Of a stretch of DNA of 36,865 bases, positions 7,223 through 17,537 are shown piece after piece. Position numbers and translations under genes: made by a program. Each line of letters begins with the position of its first letter. Position 1 is the first letter of the stretch. Location: NCBI GenBank assembly GCA_003218415.1, contig QHNK01000059.1, positions 1-36,865 of the forward strand, written 5' to 3'. Below the pieces are notes generated by a model. The model did not search any database. It saw only the letters and a list, made by a program, of their open reading frames with translations, and was not told the origin of the DNA. The DNA comes from Verrucomicrobiota bacterium (GTDB lineage Bacteria > Verrucomicrobiota > Verrucomicrobiia > Chthoniobacterales > UBA10450).

Positions 7223-9268
7223 CTAAAACTGTGCGAGCCGCGCAGGACTGATCGGCACAAATTCGCTTTCGTGCAAAACGACACGTCTTGTTCCGCGAAT
7301 TAGCTGCCACCATTGTCGTGCCGAGCCTAGAACGATCAGGCAAACGAGCACCAGAAAGAAAACGGCAACCAGCGCATCGAATCGCCAGACACCTGCTTGC
7401 CGGGCCAGCTCAGCAGCCTTGGCTGGATCGGCCATTCCCGATGCTTCACGCAAAAGTGACCGTGCACCGCTTAAAAAACCAAGTCTCGGATCGGACGAGA
7501 AAACTTTGAGATAACCGGCGGAGAAAGTTACGGCGCACATGAAGCAAAGCGGCACAAGCGTCACGAAGAGATATTTGGTTTTGTGCATCTTGATCAGGAG
7601 CGTTGTGCCGAGGCAAAGCGCCACGACCGACAGCAATTGATTCGCCAGTCCAAACAGCGGCCAGAGCGAGTTGATGCCGCCAAGAGGATCAATCACGCCC
7701 TCGTATAAGAACCAGCCCCAAGCCGCGACCAGCAACACGCTGGACAAAAAATTCGCGCTCCAGGAACGCGTATTGCCAAGCGGCCGCCAGAGATTGCCCA
7801 GAAAATCCTGAAGCAAAAACCGTCCCACACGTGTTCCGGCGTCGATGGTCGTGAGAATAAACAACGCCTCAAACATGATGGCGAAGTGATACCACAGCGC
7901 TAGCGCAGTCGGCTTGGCTGAGACTTGGGAAAACATATTCGCCATGCCGACTGCGAAAGTCGGCGCGCCGCCTGCGCGATTAAACATGGTGGATTCCCCG
8001 AGATTCGCGGCGAGCTTTTTCATTTCTGCCTCCTTTACAGGAAAACCAGCGGCGGAAACTTTTGCGACAACTTCAGTGGGTGCGCCTTTCGTGTTGATCG
8101 CAAAGTACTCTCCCGGTTGCAACACGCACGCGGCGATCATCGCCATCAAAGCGACCATCATTTCGGTCACCATCGCGCCGTAGCCAATAGGACGTATTCG
8201 CGACTCGCGTCTTATCATTTTTGGCGTGGTGCCCGAGGCGATCAGGGAGTGAAATCCTGAGACTGCGCCGCAGGCGATGGTGATGCAGACAAACGGGAAC
8301 ACTGGCCCCGCAAAGACAAGACCGCTGCCGTCGATGAATTTTGTGATCGCCGGCATTTGCAGTGTGGGATTAATCAGCACCACCGCAGCCGCTAGCATGG
8401 CTACGGTGCCGAGTTTCAAAAACGTGCTCAGATAATCGCGCGGCGTGAGCAACATCCACACAGGCAGGACGGACGCGGCCAATCCGTAGATCATGATTGC
8501 CCACGCCAGCCATTTCTGGTCGTGACGGAACCACGCTTCAATCGCAGGAAAGTGCGCGAGAAATTGTCCGCCCCACACGCCAAATGCCAGACCGAGCAAT
8601 CCAAAAACTGTAACTGCGATGACGCTTACCTTCCCCGTGCGCAGTGCAATGCCCATAATCAGCGCCAGAGGAATGGTCGTCGCGATGGTGAAAACGCCCC
8701 AGGGACTTTGCGCAAGAGCTTGAACCACCACCAGCGCCAGAACCGCCAGCAGGATAATCATGATCGCCAGGACACTGACGAGAGCGAGCAGGCCAACGCC
8801 GAGTCCAATTTCGTCCTTCACCATTTGACCGAGCGTTTTTCCGCCACGCCGGATCGAGGCGAAGAGAACAATCATATCGTGCACGCCTCCGCCGAGCGTC
8901 GCACCGATCAGAATCCAGAGAGTGCCAGGCAGGAATCCAAATTGCGCGGCCAGCACCGGCCCAACCAATGGCCCGGGTCCGGCAATTGCCGCGAAATGGT
9001 GTCCGAAAACCATCCATCGATTGGTCGGTACGTAATCCTTATTGTCATTCTGCAGGATTGCAGGCGTGGCACGCTCTTCGTTCAACACGAGCACCTTTGT
9101 CGCCAGCCATTTGCTGTAAAAACGATAGCTGATGGACAACGCGCAAAACCCAGCCAGAACAATCCAGAGCGCGCTGATTTGTTCGCCGCGCGAGAGCGCC
9201 AGGCGCGCCATCGCCCATACCCCCATCGCAGAGATGACAATCCAGAGTAGCTTCTTCCACCAACTCAT
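7223..9268 (-). CDS. cstA: CstA-family carbon starvation / peptide-pyruvate transporter
   Basis: A 681-residue polytopic membrane protein with well over ten hydrophobic segments. Family signatures are NDNKDYVPTNRWMVFGHHFA, IAGPGPLVGPVLAAQFGFLP and GGGVHDMIVLFASIRR near residues 75-140, and later CGAVSGFHSLIASGTTPK and EALFILTTIDAGTRVGRFLL. CstA proteins import peptides or pyruvate when carbon is short. The length is close to that of the Escherichia coli protein. No partner transporter or two-component regulator gene lies beside it. It is transcribed away from the methyltransferase gene at 9313, with about 44 bp between starts, so the two must share a very compact divergent promoter region. 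Substrate cannot be told from sequence alone. Confidence 0.93.
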   Translation of the reverse strand: MSWWKKLLWIVISAMGVWAMARLALSRGEQISALWIVLAGFCALSISYRFYSKWLATKVLVLNEERATPAILQNDNKDYVPTNRWMVFGHHFAAIAGPGPLVGPVLAAQFGFLPGTLWILIGATLGGGVHDMIVLFASIRRGGKTLGQMVKDEIGLGVGLLALVSVLAIMIILLAVLALVVVQALAQSPWGVFTIATTIPLALIMGIALRTGKVSVIAVTVFGLLGLAFGVWGGQFLAHFPAIEAWFRHDQKWLAWAIMIYGLAASVLPVWMLLTPRDYLSTFLKLGTVAMLAAAVVLINPTLQMPAITKFIDGSGLVFAGPVFPFVCITIACGAVSGFHSLIASGTTPKMIRRESRIRPIGYGAMVTEMMVALMAMIAACVLQPGEYFAINTKGAPTEVVAKVSAAGFPVKEAEMKKLAANLGESTMFNRAGGAPTFAVGMANMFSQVSAKPTALALWYHFAIMFEALFILTTIDAGTRVGRFLLQDFLGNLWRPLGNTRSWSANFLSSVLLVAAWGWFLYEGVIDPLGGINSLWPLFGLANQLLSVVALCLGTTLLIKMHKTKYLFVTLVPLCFMCAVTFSAGYLKVFSSDPRLGFLSGARSLLREASGMADPAKAAELARQAGVWRFDALVAVFFLVLVCLIVLGSARQWWQLIRGTRRVVLHESEFVPISPARLAQF

Positions 9269-9312
9269 CTGATTTGCAGTTTAGTTGAAATTGTTGCGCT
9301 GCGCCACAAGCT

Positions 9313-10086
9313 GTGATCTATCCTCCAGTGCGATTGCGCCATAGTCTCAAGAAACTTCCCCATAAACTTAAGAAGCTTGTAAATGGCGAAAGCGTAGCCA
9401 GCGCAAGAAGGCACACGCTCAGACTCCTTCGGCCGAACCGCTTTCCTCTGGAACCGAAGCGAATCATCGAAACGATCGATGCTCAGGGTTTCGGGCAGAT
9501 TCGCCAGCGTTACGGTGTCAAAGGTCCCAGCCTGGACTGGCCCAAATTTCTCGATCTCGAACGATGGGTTGATATTAACATCCGCCGGATCCGCGAGATC
9601 GAGCTCGACCTGGCGCGGCCGAAACGCATTCTCGATCTTGGCTGCGGTGCAGGGTATTTCCTTTACATCGCTCAGCTGCTCGGCCACAAGGGCCTCGGGC
9701 TCGATTTAGATCAGCTCCCCATGTTTGGCGACCTTACCCGCCTGCTCGGCGTGCGTCGTGTGATCTGGCAAATTAAAGCGTTCGAGCCGCTGCCCGACCT
9801 GGGGAAATTCGATCTCATCACTGCGTTCCTGATCTGCTTCAATCGCCATAAACAGGCCAACGTCTGGGGCGTGCCCGAGTGGGGATTTTTTCTCGATGAT
9901 CTGGCCAAACATCTGGCGCCACGCGGTCGCGCTTGGCTCGAATTGAACCAGGAACACGACGGAACATTCTACACGCCCGAGCTAAAAGAATTCTTCCAAA
10001 AGCGTGGCGCAAAAATCGACCGGCACAAAGTAGTTTTTAATTCAGGCCTTCTCTCGCCTGTTTCAACCTCGCCAGTTGCGCGCTGA
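9313..10086 (+). CDS. Class I SAM-dependent methyltransferase
   Basis: A 257-residue protein with motif I ILDLGCGAGYFLYIA (about residues 106-120) and the acidic loop GLGLDLDQ after the second strand, both of the Rossmann-fold methyltransferases. A later strand reads GRAWLELNQEHDG. A basic N-terminal arm (SLKKLPHKLKKL) precedes the domain. The start is taken as GTG 9313. The substrate is not recognisable; the arrangement resembles small cytosolic enzymes of the methyltransferase type 11/12 groups. Its last 50 bases overlap the end of valS on the other strand, so the two transcripts collide. Confidence 0.8.
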   Translation: MIYPPVRLRHSLKKLPHKLKKLVNGESVASARRHTLRLLRPNRFPLEPKRIIETIDAQGFGQIRQRYGVKGPSLDWPKFLDLERWVDINIRRIREIELDLARPKRILDLGCGAGYFLYIAQLLGHKGLGLDLDQLPMFGDLTRLLGVRRVIWQIKAFEPLPDLGKFDLITAFLICFNRHKQANVWGVPEWGFFLDDLAKHLAPRGRAWLELNQEHDGTFYTPELKEFFQKRGAKIDRHKVVFNSGLLSPVSTSPVAR

Positions 10087-12688
10087 GATCTTTCAAGCGT
10101 TTTCGATGCTCGTCGACGACCGCCGCCGGGGCGCGATCAACAAATGATTTGTTTTTCAATTTGTTCTCCGCTGTTCGCAGTTCGTTCTCGATTTTTGCCA
10201 TTTCCTTATCCAGCCGCTCTCGTTCTCGTGCGCTGTCCGCTGCCGCGATGGCTAGAAATATCTCGCCGAGCGGTGTGACTGCCACTGGATTGCCCGCCGG
10301 GGCTTGATATTTGCGATCCAGCCTTACCTCTTCGGCATTCAACAGTCGGGTCAACGTCGGAAGCTGCCCAGAAATTAATTTCTCTTCGGTGCGTAAAATA
10401 AATCCTATCTTCTTGTTCGACGGCTGCTTGGATTCAGCACGAAGATTCCGCCCGGCCTGCACCGTTTGATAAATGGCCGAGACAAGCTCGCGTTTACCTG
10501 GAACATCGGTGACGTCGTCCAACGCAATCTTTTGCGGCGGGGCGGCAAATTGAATCGAACCCTTTCCAAAGCCCAGTAAGAACCACAGCTCTTCAGTAAT
10601 GTGCGGCATAAAAGGATGAAGCAATCGCAATGTCGCCGAAAGCACGAAATCCATCGTCGCCAGCGTGCATTTCTTCTTCGCCTCGTCCTCGCTGAAAATT
10701 TCCGTCTTGGCCGTTTCGACAAACCAATCGCAATAATCGCTCCAAACAAAATCATAAAGCCGCTGTGCGACTGCGTTGAATTGATAATCGCGATACGCCG
10801 CGTCGATCGCATCGATCGTCTCGTTTAATCGCGAAAGTACCTCGATCGCATAGATCGACAGCTGCCTATTGTCGATCTTTGGCTCGGCGGAGCTCGGCCC
10901 ATGCATTTGTCGCAAACGCGCGACATTCCAGAGCTTTGTGGCAAAATTGCGGCCTTCTTCGATTTGCTTTTCGTCGAACCGAATGTCCTGACCACTTGGC
11001 GCGATGCGCATCAGACCAAATCGCAAGCCGTCGGCGCCATATTTCTCAATCAACTCGAGAGGATCCGGCGAGTTGCCCAGCGACTTCGACATCTTTCGCC
11101 CGAGCTTGTCACGAATCAGGCCCGTAAAATAAACATGGCGAAAGGGAATATTGTTTTCATTGCGGTCGGATTTGCCCGGCTTGAACTCAAGCCCCGCGAT
11201 AATCATGCGCGCCACCCAGAAGAAAATGATGTCCGGCGCAGTGACGAGCACGCTGGTTGGATAAAATTTCCTGCGCGTCTCTTCATCCATGGTTTGATAA
11301 GCCCATAGCCACGAGGAAAACCACGTATCGAGTGTATCGGGATCCTGGACCCAATTCTCCGGATCAGGCGGCGGCTCGACGCCGACGTAAATCTCTGACT
11401 CCTGACCTCTGACTTCTGACTTCTGTTTGCGATACCAGGCCGGTATCCGATGTCCCCACCACACCTGCCGACTGATGCACCAGTCGCGGATGTTCTCCAG
11501 CCACTGCGCGTAAACTTTTTCCCAATGCACGGGAAAGAAGCGGATCAGATGATCGCGCACAACGGCGAGCGCGTCTTTCGTTTTGGGATAACGCAGGAAC
11601 CATTGCTCGCTGATGCGCGGCTCGATCGGCACATCACTGCGATCGCTGAACCCGATATTGTTTTCATACGGCTCCGCCTTCGCCAGCGCTCCCCTCGCCT
11701 GCAATATCTCTGCGGTTTTCTTGCGCGCTTCGAAGCGATCAAGCCCATCTAACTCCGGTTCTGCCGGACAATTGATTCGCCCATCCGCATGCAGGACATC
11801 GACAATCGGCAGGTTATGACGCTGGCCGATTTCGAAATCGAGCGCGTCGTGCGCGGGCGTGACCTTCAAAACGCCAGTGCCGAACTCCGGATCGATTGCG
11901 TCGTCGGCTACGATGGGAATTTTTTCGCGGGCGAGCGGGCGCCATGCGTGTTTGCCCAGGAGACTGACGTATCGCTCGTCGCCTGGATGAAAAGCCATCG
12001 CTGTGTCGGCCATGATCGTTTCCGGCCGCGTGGTTGCGACTTCGAGAAAACGACCCGGTTCTTCGACGATCTCATAGCGAACGAAATAGAGATTTCCTTT
12101 CTGCGGCTTGGAGACGACCTCCTCATCCGAGAGCGCGGTTTGCGCAGACGGATCCCAGTTGATCATCCGGCGACCGCGGTAGATCAGACCTTTGTTGTAA
12201 AGATCAACAAAAACTCTTTGGACTGCGCGCGCGTAATCCTCATCCAGAGTATAGCGTTGGCGCGACCAATCGCAGGAGCAACCGAGCCGCTTGAGTTGCT
12301 CGATGATGATGCCGCCGTGCTTATCCTGCCATTCCAGAACGCGCCGTAAAAATTCTTCGCGGCCAAGATCGTGGCGCGTTTTATTTTCAGTCCGCCTCAA
12401 ATGTTTCTCGACTGCAGTTTGCGTCCCGATTCCAGCGTGATCTGTGCCCGGCAACCAAAGGACTTCAAAGCCCTGCATGCGCGCGCGACGACAGAGAATG
12501 TCCTGAATGGTGTTATTCAAAACGTGGCCGAGCGTGAGCACGCCCGTGATGTTCGGCGGCGGCATCACTATTGAGAACGGCGCCTTTGACGATTCAGAAT
12601 TCACAACGAAATCGCCATCGTCAATCCAGCGTCGATACCATTTCGGTTCAACCGAATTTGGATCGTACCTTTTGGGGAGTTCAGCCAT
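10037..12688 (-). CDS. valS: Valyl-tRNA synthetase
   Basis: Charges tRNA-Val with valine in the cytoplasm. This is a class I synthetase. The HIGH-type signature is seen as PPPNITGVLTLGHVLNN near residue 45 and KMSKS as DKLGRKMSKSLGNSPDP. The editing-domain motif TTRPETIMADTA and the HRIPAW and DTWFSSWLW motifs are present. The C-terminus is a coiled-coil arm rich in Lys, Glu and Arg (RERLDKEMAKIENELRTAEN). ATG 12688 is preferred over the TTG three codons upstream because the family starts MAELPKRYDP. An insertion of about ten residues (KQKSEVRGQESE) after RIPAWYR is encoded by a 7-bp tandem repeat at 11394-11425. The 3' end overlaps the convergent methyltransferase gene by 50 bp. Confidence 0.97.
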   Translation of the reverse strand: MAELPKRYDPNSVEPKWYRRWIDDGDFVVNSESSKAPFSIVMPPPNITGVLTLGHVLNNTIQDILCRRARMQGFEVLWLPGTDHAGIGTQTAVEKHLRRTENKTRHDLGREEFLRRVLEWQDKHGGIIIEQLKRLGCSCDWSRQRYTLDEDYARAVQRVFVDLYNKGLIYRGRRMINWDPSAQTALSDEEVVSKPQKGNLYFVRYEIVEEPGRFLEVATTRPETIMADTAMAFHPGDERYVSLLGKHAWRPLAREKIPIVADDAIDPEFGTGVLKVTPAHDALDFEIGQRHNLPIVDVLHADGRINCPAEPELDGLDRFEARKKTAEILQARGALAKAEPYENNIGFSDRSDVPIEPRISEQWFLRYPKTKDALAVVRDHLIRFFPVHWEKVYAQWLENIRDWCISRQVWWGHRIPAWYRKQKSEVRGQESEIYVGVEPPPDPENWVQDPDTLDTWFSSWLWAYQTMDEETRRKFYPTSVLVTAPDIIFFWVARMIIAGLEFKPGKSDRNENNIPFRHVYFTGLIRDKLGRKMSKSLGNSPDPLELIEKYGADGLRFGLMRIAPSGQDIRFDEKQIEEGRNFATKLWNVARLRQMHGPSSAEPKIDNRQLSIYAIEVLSRLNETIDAIDAAYRDYQFNAVAQRLYDFVWSDYCDWFVETAKTEIFSEDEAKKKCTLATMDFVLSATLRLLHPFMPHITEELWFLLGFGKGSIQFAAPPQKIALDDVTDVPGKRELVSAIYQTVQAGRNLRAESKQPSNKKIGFILRTEEKLISGQLPTLTRLLNAEEVRLDRKYQAPAGNPVAVTPLGEIFLAIAAADSARERERLDKEMAKIENELRTAENKLKNKSFVDRAPAAVVDEHRKRLKDLSAQLARLKQAREGLN
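11394..11425. repeat. 7-bp tandem repeat inside valS
   Basis: About 4.6 copies of TCTGACT (one copy is CCTGACC). Read on the minus strand it encodes QKSEVRGQESE inside ValS, in the loop between HRIPAWYR and the ENWVQDPDTLDTW motif. A 7-base unit changes the reading frame unless three copies are gained or lost together. Confidence 0.85.
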
Positions 12689-12725
12689 CGCGATCAATCA
12701 TCCGAAAGCGTGGCGGGTTTGCAAG

Positions 12726-12767
12726 GGTAGGGTCGGCGCGCGGCGACGGACGGCGCAGGTCCCTACC
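12726..12767. repeat. GC-rich inverted repeat (family B, GGTAGGG ends)
   Basis: The ends are GGTAGGG (12726-12732) and CCCTACC (12761-12767), with a GC-rich core of GGCGCGCGGC and GACGGCGCAGG. It lies in the 125-bp gap between the divergent valS and murI starts. Similar elements are at 21538-21595 and 30923-30975. Confidence 0.65.
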
Positions 12768-12813
12768 ACAAGGCACTTGCGGCTTCCCTTGAGAACCGTC
12801 ACGTTCCCGCTGC

Positions 12814-13617
12814 ATGAGCGACCCGCGACCCATCGGCGTTTTCGACTCCGGCATTGGCGGACTCACCGTCGTGAAGGCGCTGCGTGATTTGCTGCCAAAT
12901 GAAGACATTTGTTATCTTGGCGACACAGCGCGTGTTCCTTACGGCCCGAAAAGCCCGGAAACCGTGCAGCGCTACGCCATGGAACTGGCGGAGATGCTGA
13001 TGCGGAAAAACGCGAAGGTGCTGGTTGTTGCGTGTAACACGGTTTCATCAGTCGCGTTGCCGTTGTTAACAAAGAAATTTTCAGTGCCCGTGATTGGGGT
13101 GATCGAGCCGGGAGCGCGAGCTGCGTTGCAAGCGACACGCAACCGGCACATAGGCGTGATCGGAACGCGTGCGACGATTCGCAGCGGCGCGTATGAAAAG
13201 GCGCTGCGCGCGGCCGACAATAATGTGCGCGTGAGCAGTCGCGCATGCCCGTTGCTCGTCCCGTTAATCGAAGAAGGCTTGCTCGACGACGACGTGACGG
13301 ATCGAATGATCATGCGCTATCTTGAGCCGCTACTTGCAGATGGGATCGACACGCTGGTGCTTGGTTGCACGCATTATCCTCTGCTCACAGGCGCGATCGC
13401 ACGAATACTCAAGCGCCAAATCATGCTCGTCGATTCCGCGCAAAATTGTGCGCATGTTGTGGAAGAAATGCTGGATCGACAATCACTTCGCGCGGCCCGG
13501 CTAAATCGCGGTGAGCTACATGTCGCTCTGACGGACGCGGCCGATAATTTCCTCAACGTCGCCCGCGACGCGCTGCAGTTGAGCTTCGGCGAGATCGAGC
13601 TGCGATCTTTGCTGTAG
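12814..13617 (+). CDS. murI: Glutamate racemase
   Basis: Converts L-glutamate to D-glutamate for peptidoglycan in the cytoplasm. The 267 residues fit the family length. The N-terminus has GVFDSGIGGLTV with the catalytic-site Asp and Ser, followed by YLGDTARVPYG. The two catalytic cysteines are C74 in VACNTVSS and C185 in LGCTHYPLL. The start is ATG 12814, without a clear ribosome binding site. It stands alone, divergent from valS, with a family B repeat between them. The last 65 bases overlap the end of the YjbR-like gene on the other strand. Confidence 0.97.
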   Translation: MSDPRPIGVFDSGIGGLTVVKALRDLLPNEDICYLGDTARVPYGPKSPETVQRYAMELAEMLMRKNAKVLVVACNTVSSVALPLLTKKFSVPVIGVIEPGARAALQATRNRHIGVIGTRATIRSGAYEKALRAADNNVRVSSRACPLLVPLIEEGLLDDDVTDRMIMRYLEPLLADGIDTLVLGCTHYPLLTGAIARILKRQIMLVDSAQNCAHVVEEMLDRQSLRAARLNRGELHVALTDAADNFLNVARDALQLSFGEIELRSLL

Positions 13618-13945
13618 ATTTTGGCAGACTGTTGGCCACAAGATCATAGGAGTGGTCGATCATTTTTCGTAGCTCGGCATCAGGAATGCCGGTCTCAATC
13701 TCGACGGTGTTCCAGTGCTTCTTGTTCATGTGATAACCGGGCGTGACTTGCTCGTAACGATCACGGAGATCGAGCGCCAAATCAGGGTCGCATTTTAAGT
13801 TCACTGTGGTCGGCACTTCGTCGAGAGCTGCTAATGCGAACATTTTACCGCCGACCTTGAACACGAGAACATCGGGGCCGAATGGCGTGCCCTCAGTTGC
13901 GCGAGGTTTGCTCAGGCAGTATTCGCGGAACTGCGCGAGATACAT
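13553..13945 (-). CDS. MmcQ/YjbR family protein
   Basis: A 130-residue protein of the YjbR fold (double-wing DNA-binding-like; function unknown). Typical features are the N-terminal FREYCLSKPRATEGTPFGPD, then VFKVGGKMFAL, VNLKCDPDLALDLRD, TPGYHMNKKHWNTVE and ELRKMIDHSYDLVANSLPK. The C-terminal tail (AARSRRSSTAARRGRR) is basic and is encoded antisense to the end of murI, so it may be an accident of the overlap. Its ATG overlaps the glyQS stop codon (TGATG), so translation is probably coupled to glyQS. Confidence 0.88.
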   Translation of the reverse strand: MYLAQFREYCLSKPRATEGTPFGPDVLVFKVGGKMFALAALDEVPTTVNLKCDPDLALDLRDRYEQVTPGYHMNKKHWNTVEIETGIPDAELRKMIDHSYDLVANSLPKSTAKIAARSRRSSTAARRGRR

Positions 13946-15306
13946 CAGGCTATCCGTGCGCGCAGGATCGCCGCCAGGTCCTGAATCGCGACGCGCTCCT
14001 GTTTCATAGAATCGCGGTCACGTAACGTCACCGTGTCGCGCAAGCTCGCGTCTTTCTCACCGAGCGTTTCAAAATCGACCGTCGCGCCGAACGGCGTGCC
14101 GATTTCATCCTGGCGCCGATAACGTCGTCCAATCGCGCCACTCTCATCGTAGAACACATTCATGTGCGGACGCAGAAGATCGACAATCTCCTTTGCTTTT
14201 GCGACAAGCTGCTCCTTGTTTTTCAATAACGGAAACACTGCGCACTTGATCGGCGCAATGCGCGGATGGAAACGCAATACAAGTCGCGTTTCCATTTTGC
14301 CTTTTTCGTCGGGCGCTTCGTCTTCCGAGTACGCCTCGCAAATCAGGGCCAGCACTGTGCGATCGACGCCGGCGCTCGGCTCCACAACGTGCGGAATAAA
14401 TCGTTGTTTCGTTTCCTCATCAAAATACTCGAGAGACTTCCCGCTGGCTTTCTGATGCTGGGACAAATCGTAATCGGTGCGATAAGCAACGCCTTCGAGC
14501 TCCTGCCGGCCGAAAGGAAAATCGTATTCGATGTCATAGGTTCCTGTCGAATAGAAGGCGCGCTCTTCGTCTGAAACGGTTTTCACGTGCAGTGTGTCGC
14601 GCGGGATCCCGATGTTTTCATAAAACTTGAGCCGCTGTTCCTTCCAATATTCGAGCAGTCTCATCCCCTCCTCAGCCCGACAAAAATATTCGAGTTCCAT
14701 CTGCTCGAACTCGCGCGAGCGAAAAGTGAAATTTCGCGGATTAATTTCGTTCCGGAAGGCTTTGCCGATCTGCGCGATGCCGAAAGGCAACTTTTTCCGT
14801 GAGACTTCGAGCACGTTTTTAAACTGCACAAAAATGGACTGTGCGGTTTCCGGACGCAGATAAGTAATCGACGATTCATCTTCGGTCGCGCCCACATAGG
14901 TCTTAAACATCAAGTTGAACGGGCGCGACTCGGTTAAATCTTTGCTCCCGCAGTTGGGACATTGTCGCACGCCTTTCTTCTCGATCATCTGGTCGGCACG
15001 CAAACGGGCCTTGCAAACTCGGCAATCGACCATTGGATCGCTGAACGTGTCTTCGTGGCCGCTGGCTTTCCAAACGGCGCGGTTCATGAGAATCGAGCCG
15101 TCCATGCCGACAACGTCATCGCGCTCGTGCACCATGACCCGCCACCAGTAGTTTTTCAGATTGCGCTTTAATTCGACGCCGAGCGGGCCGTAGTCCCAGA
15201 GACCATTCAGACCGCCATAGATTTCACTCGATTGGAAAATGAAGCCGCGCCGTTTACAGAGGCTGACGATCTTCTCCATGCGCTGGGCGTCGGTCGGCGT
15301 GGTCAT
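13945..15306 (-). CDS. glyS: Glycyl-tRNA synthetase, dimeric type
   Basis: Charges tRNA-Gly. This is the single-chain alpha2 form (453 residues), not the bacterial alpha2beta2 form. It opens with the region MEKIVSLCKRRGFIFQSSEI and GLWDYGPLGVELKRN. Zinc-binding cysteine pairs are CRVCK and CPNCG. Class II motifs are present: QIGKAFRNEINPRNFTFRSR (motif 2) and the C-terminal HPRIAPIKCAVFPL anticodon-binding domain, with DEIGTPFGATVDFE near the end. A family A palindrome lies about 10 bp upstream of the start, between it and the OsmC-family gene on the same strand. Downstream it overlaps the YjbR-like gene by one base. Confidence 0.97.
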   Translation of the reverse strand: MTTPTDAQRMEKIVSLCKRRGFIFQSSEIYGGLNGLWDYGPLGVELKRNLKNYWWRVMVHERDDVVGMDGSILMNRAVWKASGHEDTFSDPMVDCRVCKARLRADQMIEKKGVRQCPNCGSKDLTESRPFNLMFKTYVGATEDESSITYLRPETAQSIFVQFKNVLEVSRKKLPFGIAQIGKAFRNEINPRNFTFRSREFEQMELEYFCRAEEGMRLLEYWKEQRLKFYENIGIPRDTLHVKTVSDEERAFYSTGTYDIEYDFPFGRQELEGVAYRTDYDLSQHQKASGKSLEYFDEETKQRFIPHVVEPSAGVDRTVLALICEAYSEDEAPDEKGKMETRLVLRFHPRIAPIKCAVFPLLKNKEQLVAKAKEIVDLLRPHMNVFYDESGAIGRRYRRQDEIGTPFGATVDFETLGEKDASLRDTVTLRDRDSMKQERVAIQDLAAILRARIA

Positions 15307-15316
15307 CGGAAAATAT

Positions 15317-15407
15317 CCACAGATTTCGCAGATTTACGCAGATTTATCCAGAGAAACAGTTTCAGAGCCTCGCTCCAATCTGTGAAATCTGTGTAAATCT
15401 GTTGACC
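15317..15407. repeat. Palindromic repeat (family A, CACAGATTT type)
   Basis: CCACAGATTTCGCAGATTTA on the left is answered by AATCTGTGAAATCTGTGTAA and ATCTGTTGACC on the right, with a non-repeated core of about 30 bases. It fills the gap between the OsmC-family gene and glyS. In an RNA it would fold into a long imperfect hairpin in the 5' leader of glyS. Confidence 0.8.
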
Positions 15408-15415
15408 AATTCGAT

Positions 15416-15868
15416 TCAGGTTTGCGGTTCGATTTCGATTTCGGTCTTTACCGAGTTCGCAATAAAACATTGCTCATGCGCGGCATGATTCATTTCGTCG
15501 AGTTCTTGCGACGTGGGTTGTTTATCGCCGGAGAATTTGAGTCGCGGCCTTAATGTGACGCGTGTAATCGCTAATTTACCCTCGGCGTTCTTTTCCATGT
15601 GGCCGGTTGCTTCATCGACGTATTCATCAAGCACGAACTTCTTTTTGGCCGCGATGGCAAGGAACGTGAGCATGTGGCAGCTCGAAAGCGATGCCACAAA
15701 TGCTTCCTCCGGGTCGACCAGGTTTGGATTGCCGAGATAGGCGGGAGCAGCCGATGCCTGCATCTCGTGTCCGCCGTCGAATTTCCAAGTGTGATCCCGT
15801 GAATATTTCTGGTATTCGAAGGGCTTATCGCCGCGTTTCCAAGTGAGAGTGATTTTGTGTTCAGACAT
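15416..15868 (-). CDS. OsmC/Ohr family peroxidase-like protein
   Basis: A 150-residue protein of the OsmC superfamily, which reduces organic hydroperoxides with a pair of cysteines. The two expected cysteines are visible in ASLSSCHMLTFL (about residue 63) and HEQCFIANSVKTEIEIEP (about residue 135). The N-terminal part HKITLTWKRGDKPFEYQKYS and GGHEMQASAAPAYLGNP matches the family layout. It is more like the general OsmC-family group than true Ohr, so its substrate is uncertain. It is the first gene of a minus-strand run OsmC-glyS-yjbR, with a palindrome after its stop. Confidence 0.9.
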   Translation of the reverse strand: MSEHKITLTWKRGDKPFEYQKYSRDHTWKFDGGHEMQASAAPAYLGNPNLVDPEEAFVASLSSCHMLTFLAIAAKKKFVLDEYVDEATGHMEKNAEGKLAITRVTLRPRLKFSGDKQPTSQELDEMNHAAHEQCFIANSVKTEIEIEPQT

Positions 15869-15896
15869 GTCCTCTAGATAAAATGCGACGCCGCGC

Positions 15897-15928
15897 AGGG
15901 CAACCCCGAAGGCTTTCGGGGGGGCCCT
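15897..15928. terminator. GC-rich hairpin upstream of the OsmC-family gene
   Basis: The hairpin is AGGGC / AA internal loop / CCCCGAA, loop GGCT, then TTCGGGG / GG / GCCCT: 12 pairs around a 2x2 internal loop. No T-tract follows on either strand, so it may be a structured repeat with GTAGGGC-type ends (family B-like) rather than an intrinsic terminator. Confidence 0.4.
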
Positions 15929-15992
15929 ACAATTCCTGTGCTCCGCTTGCGCTCCCCGGCGCGCTCTTTATTTTGTCGGCTTCTGAAAACTC

Positions 15993-17451
<1,459 letters not shown>

Positions 17452-17537
17452 TCGCTTCGCGGTGAGGCCCTTTTTTGACTCGCGCCAACACTGTTTCGAT
17501 CAAGACAGGCGCGTGAAAGCTGTTCGTAATCCGTATA

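Noticed and set aside
8522-9250. Long plus-strand frame of 242 codons opposite cstA
   Set aside because: It has a low-complexity polar composition (many Gln, Asn, Arg, His), as expected from the reverse complement of membrane-protein codons, and no family features.
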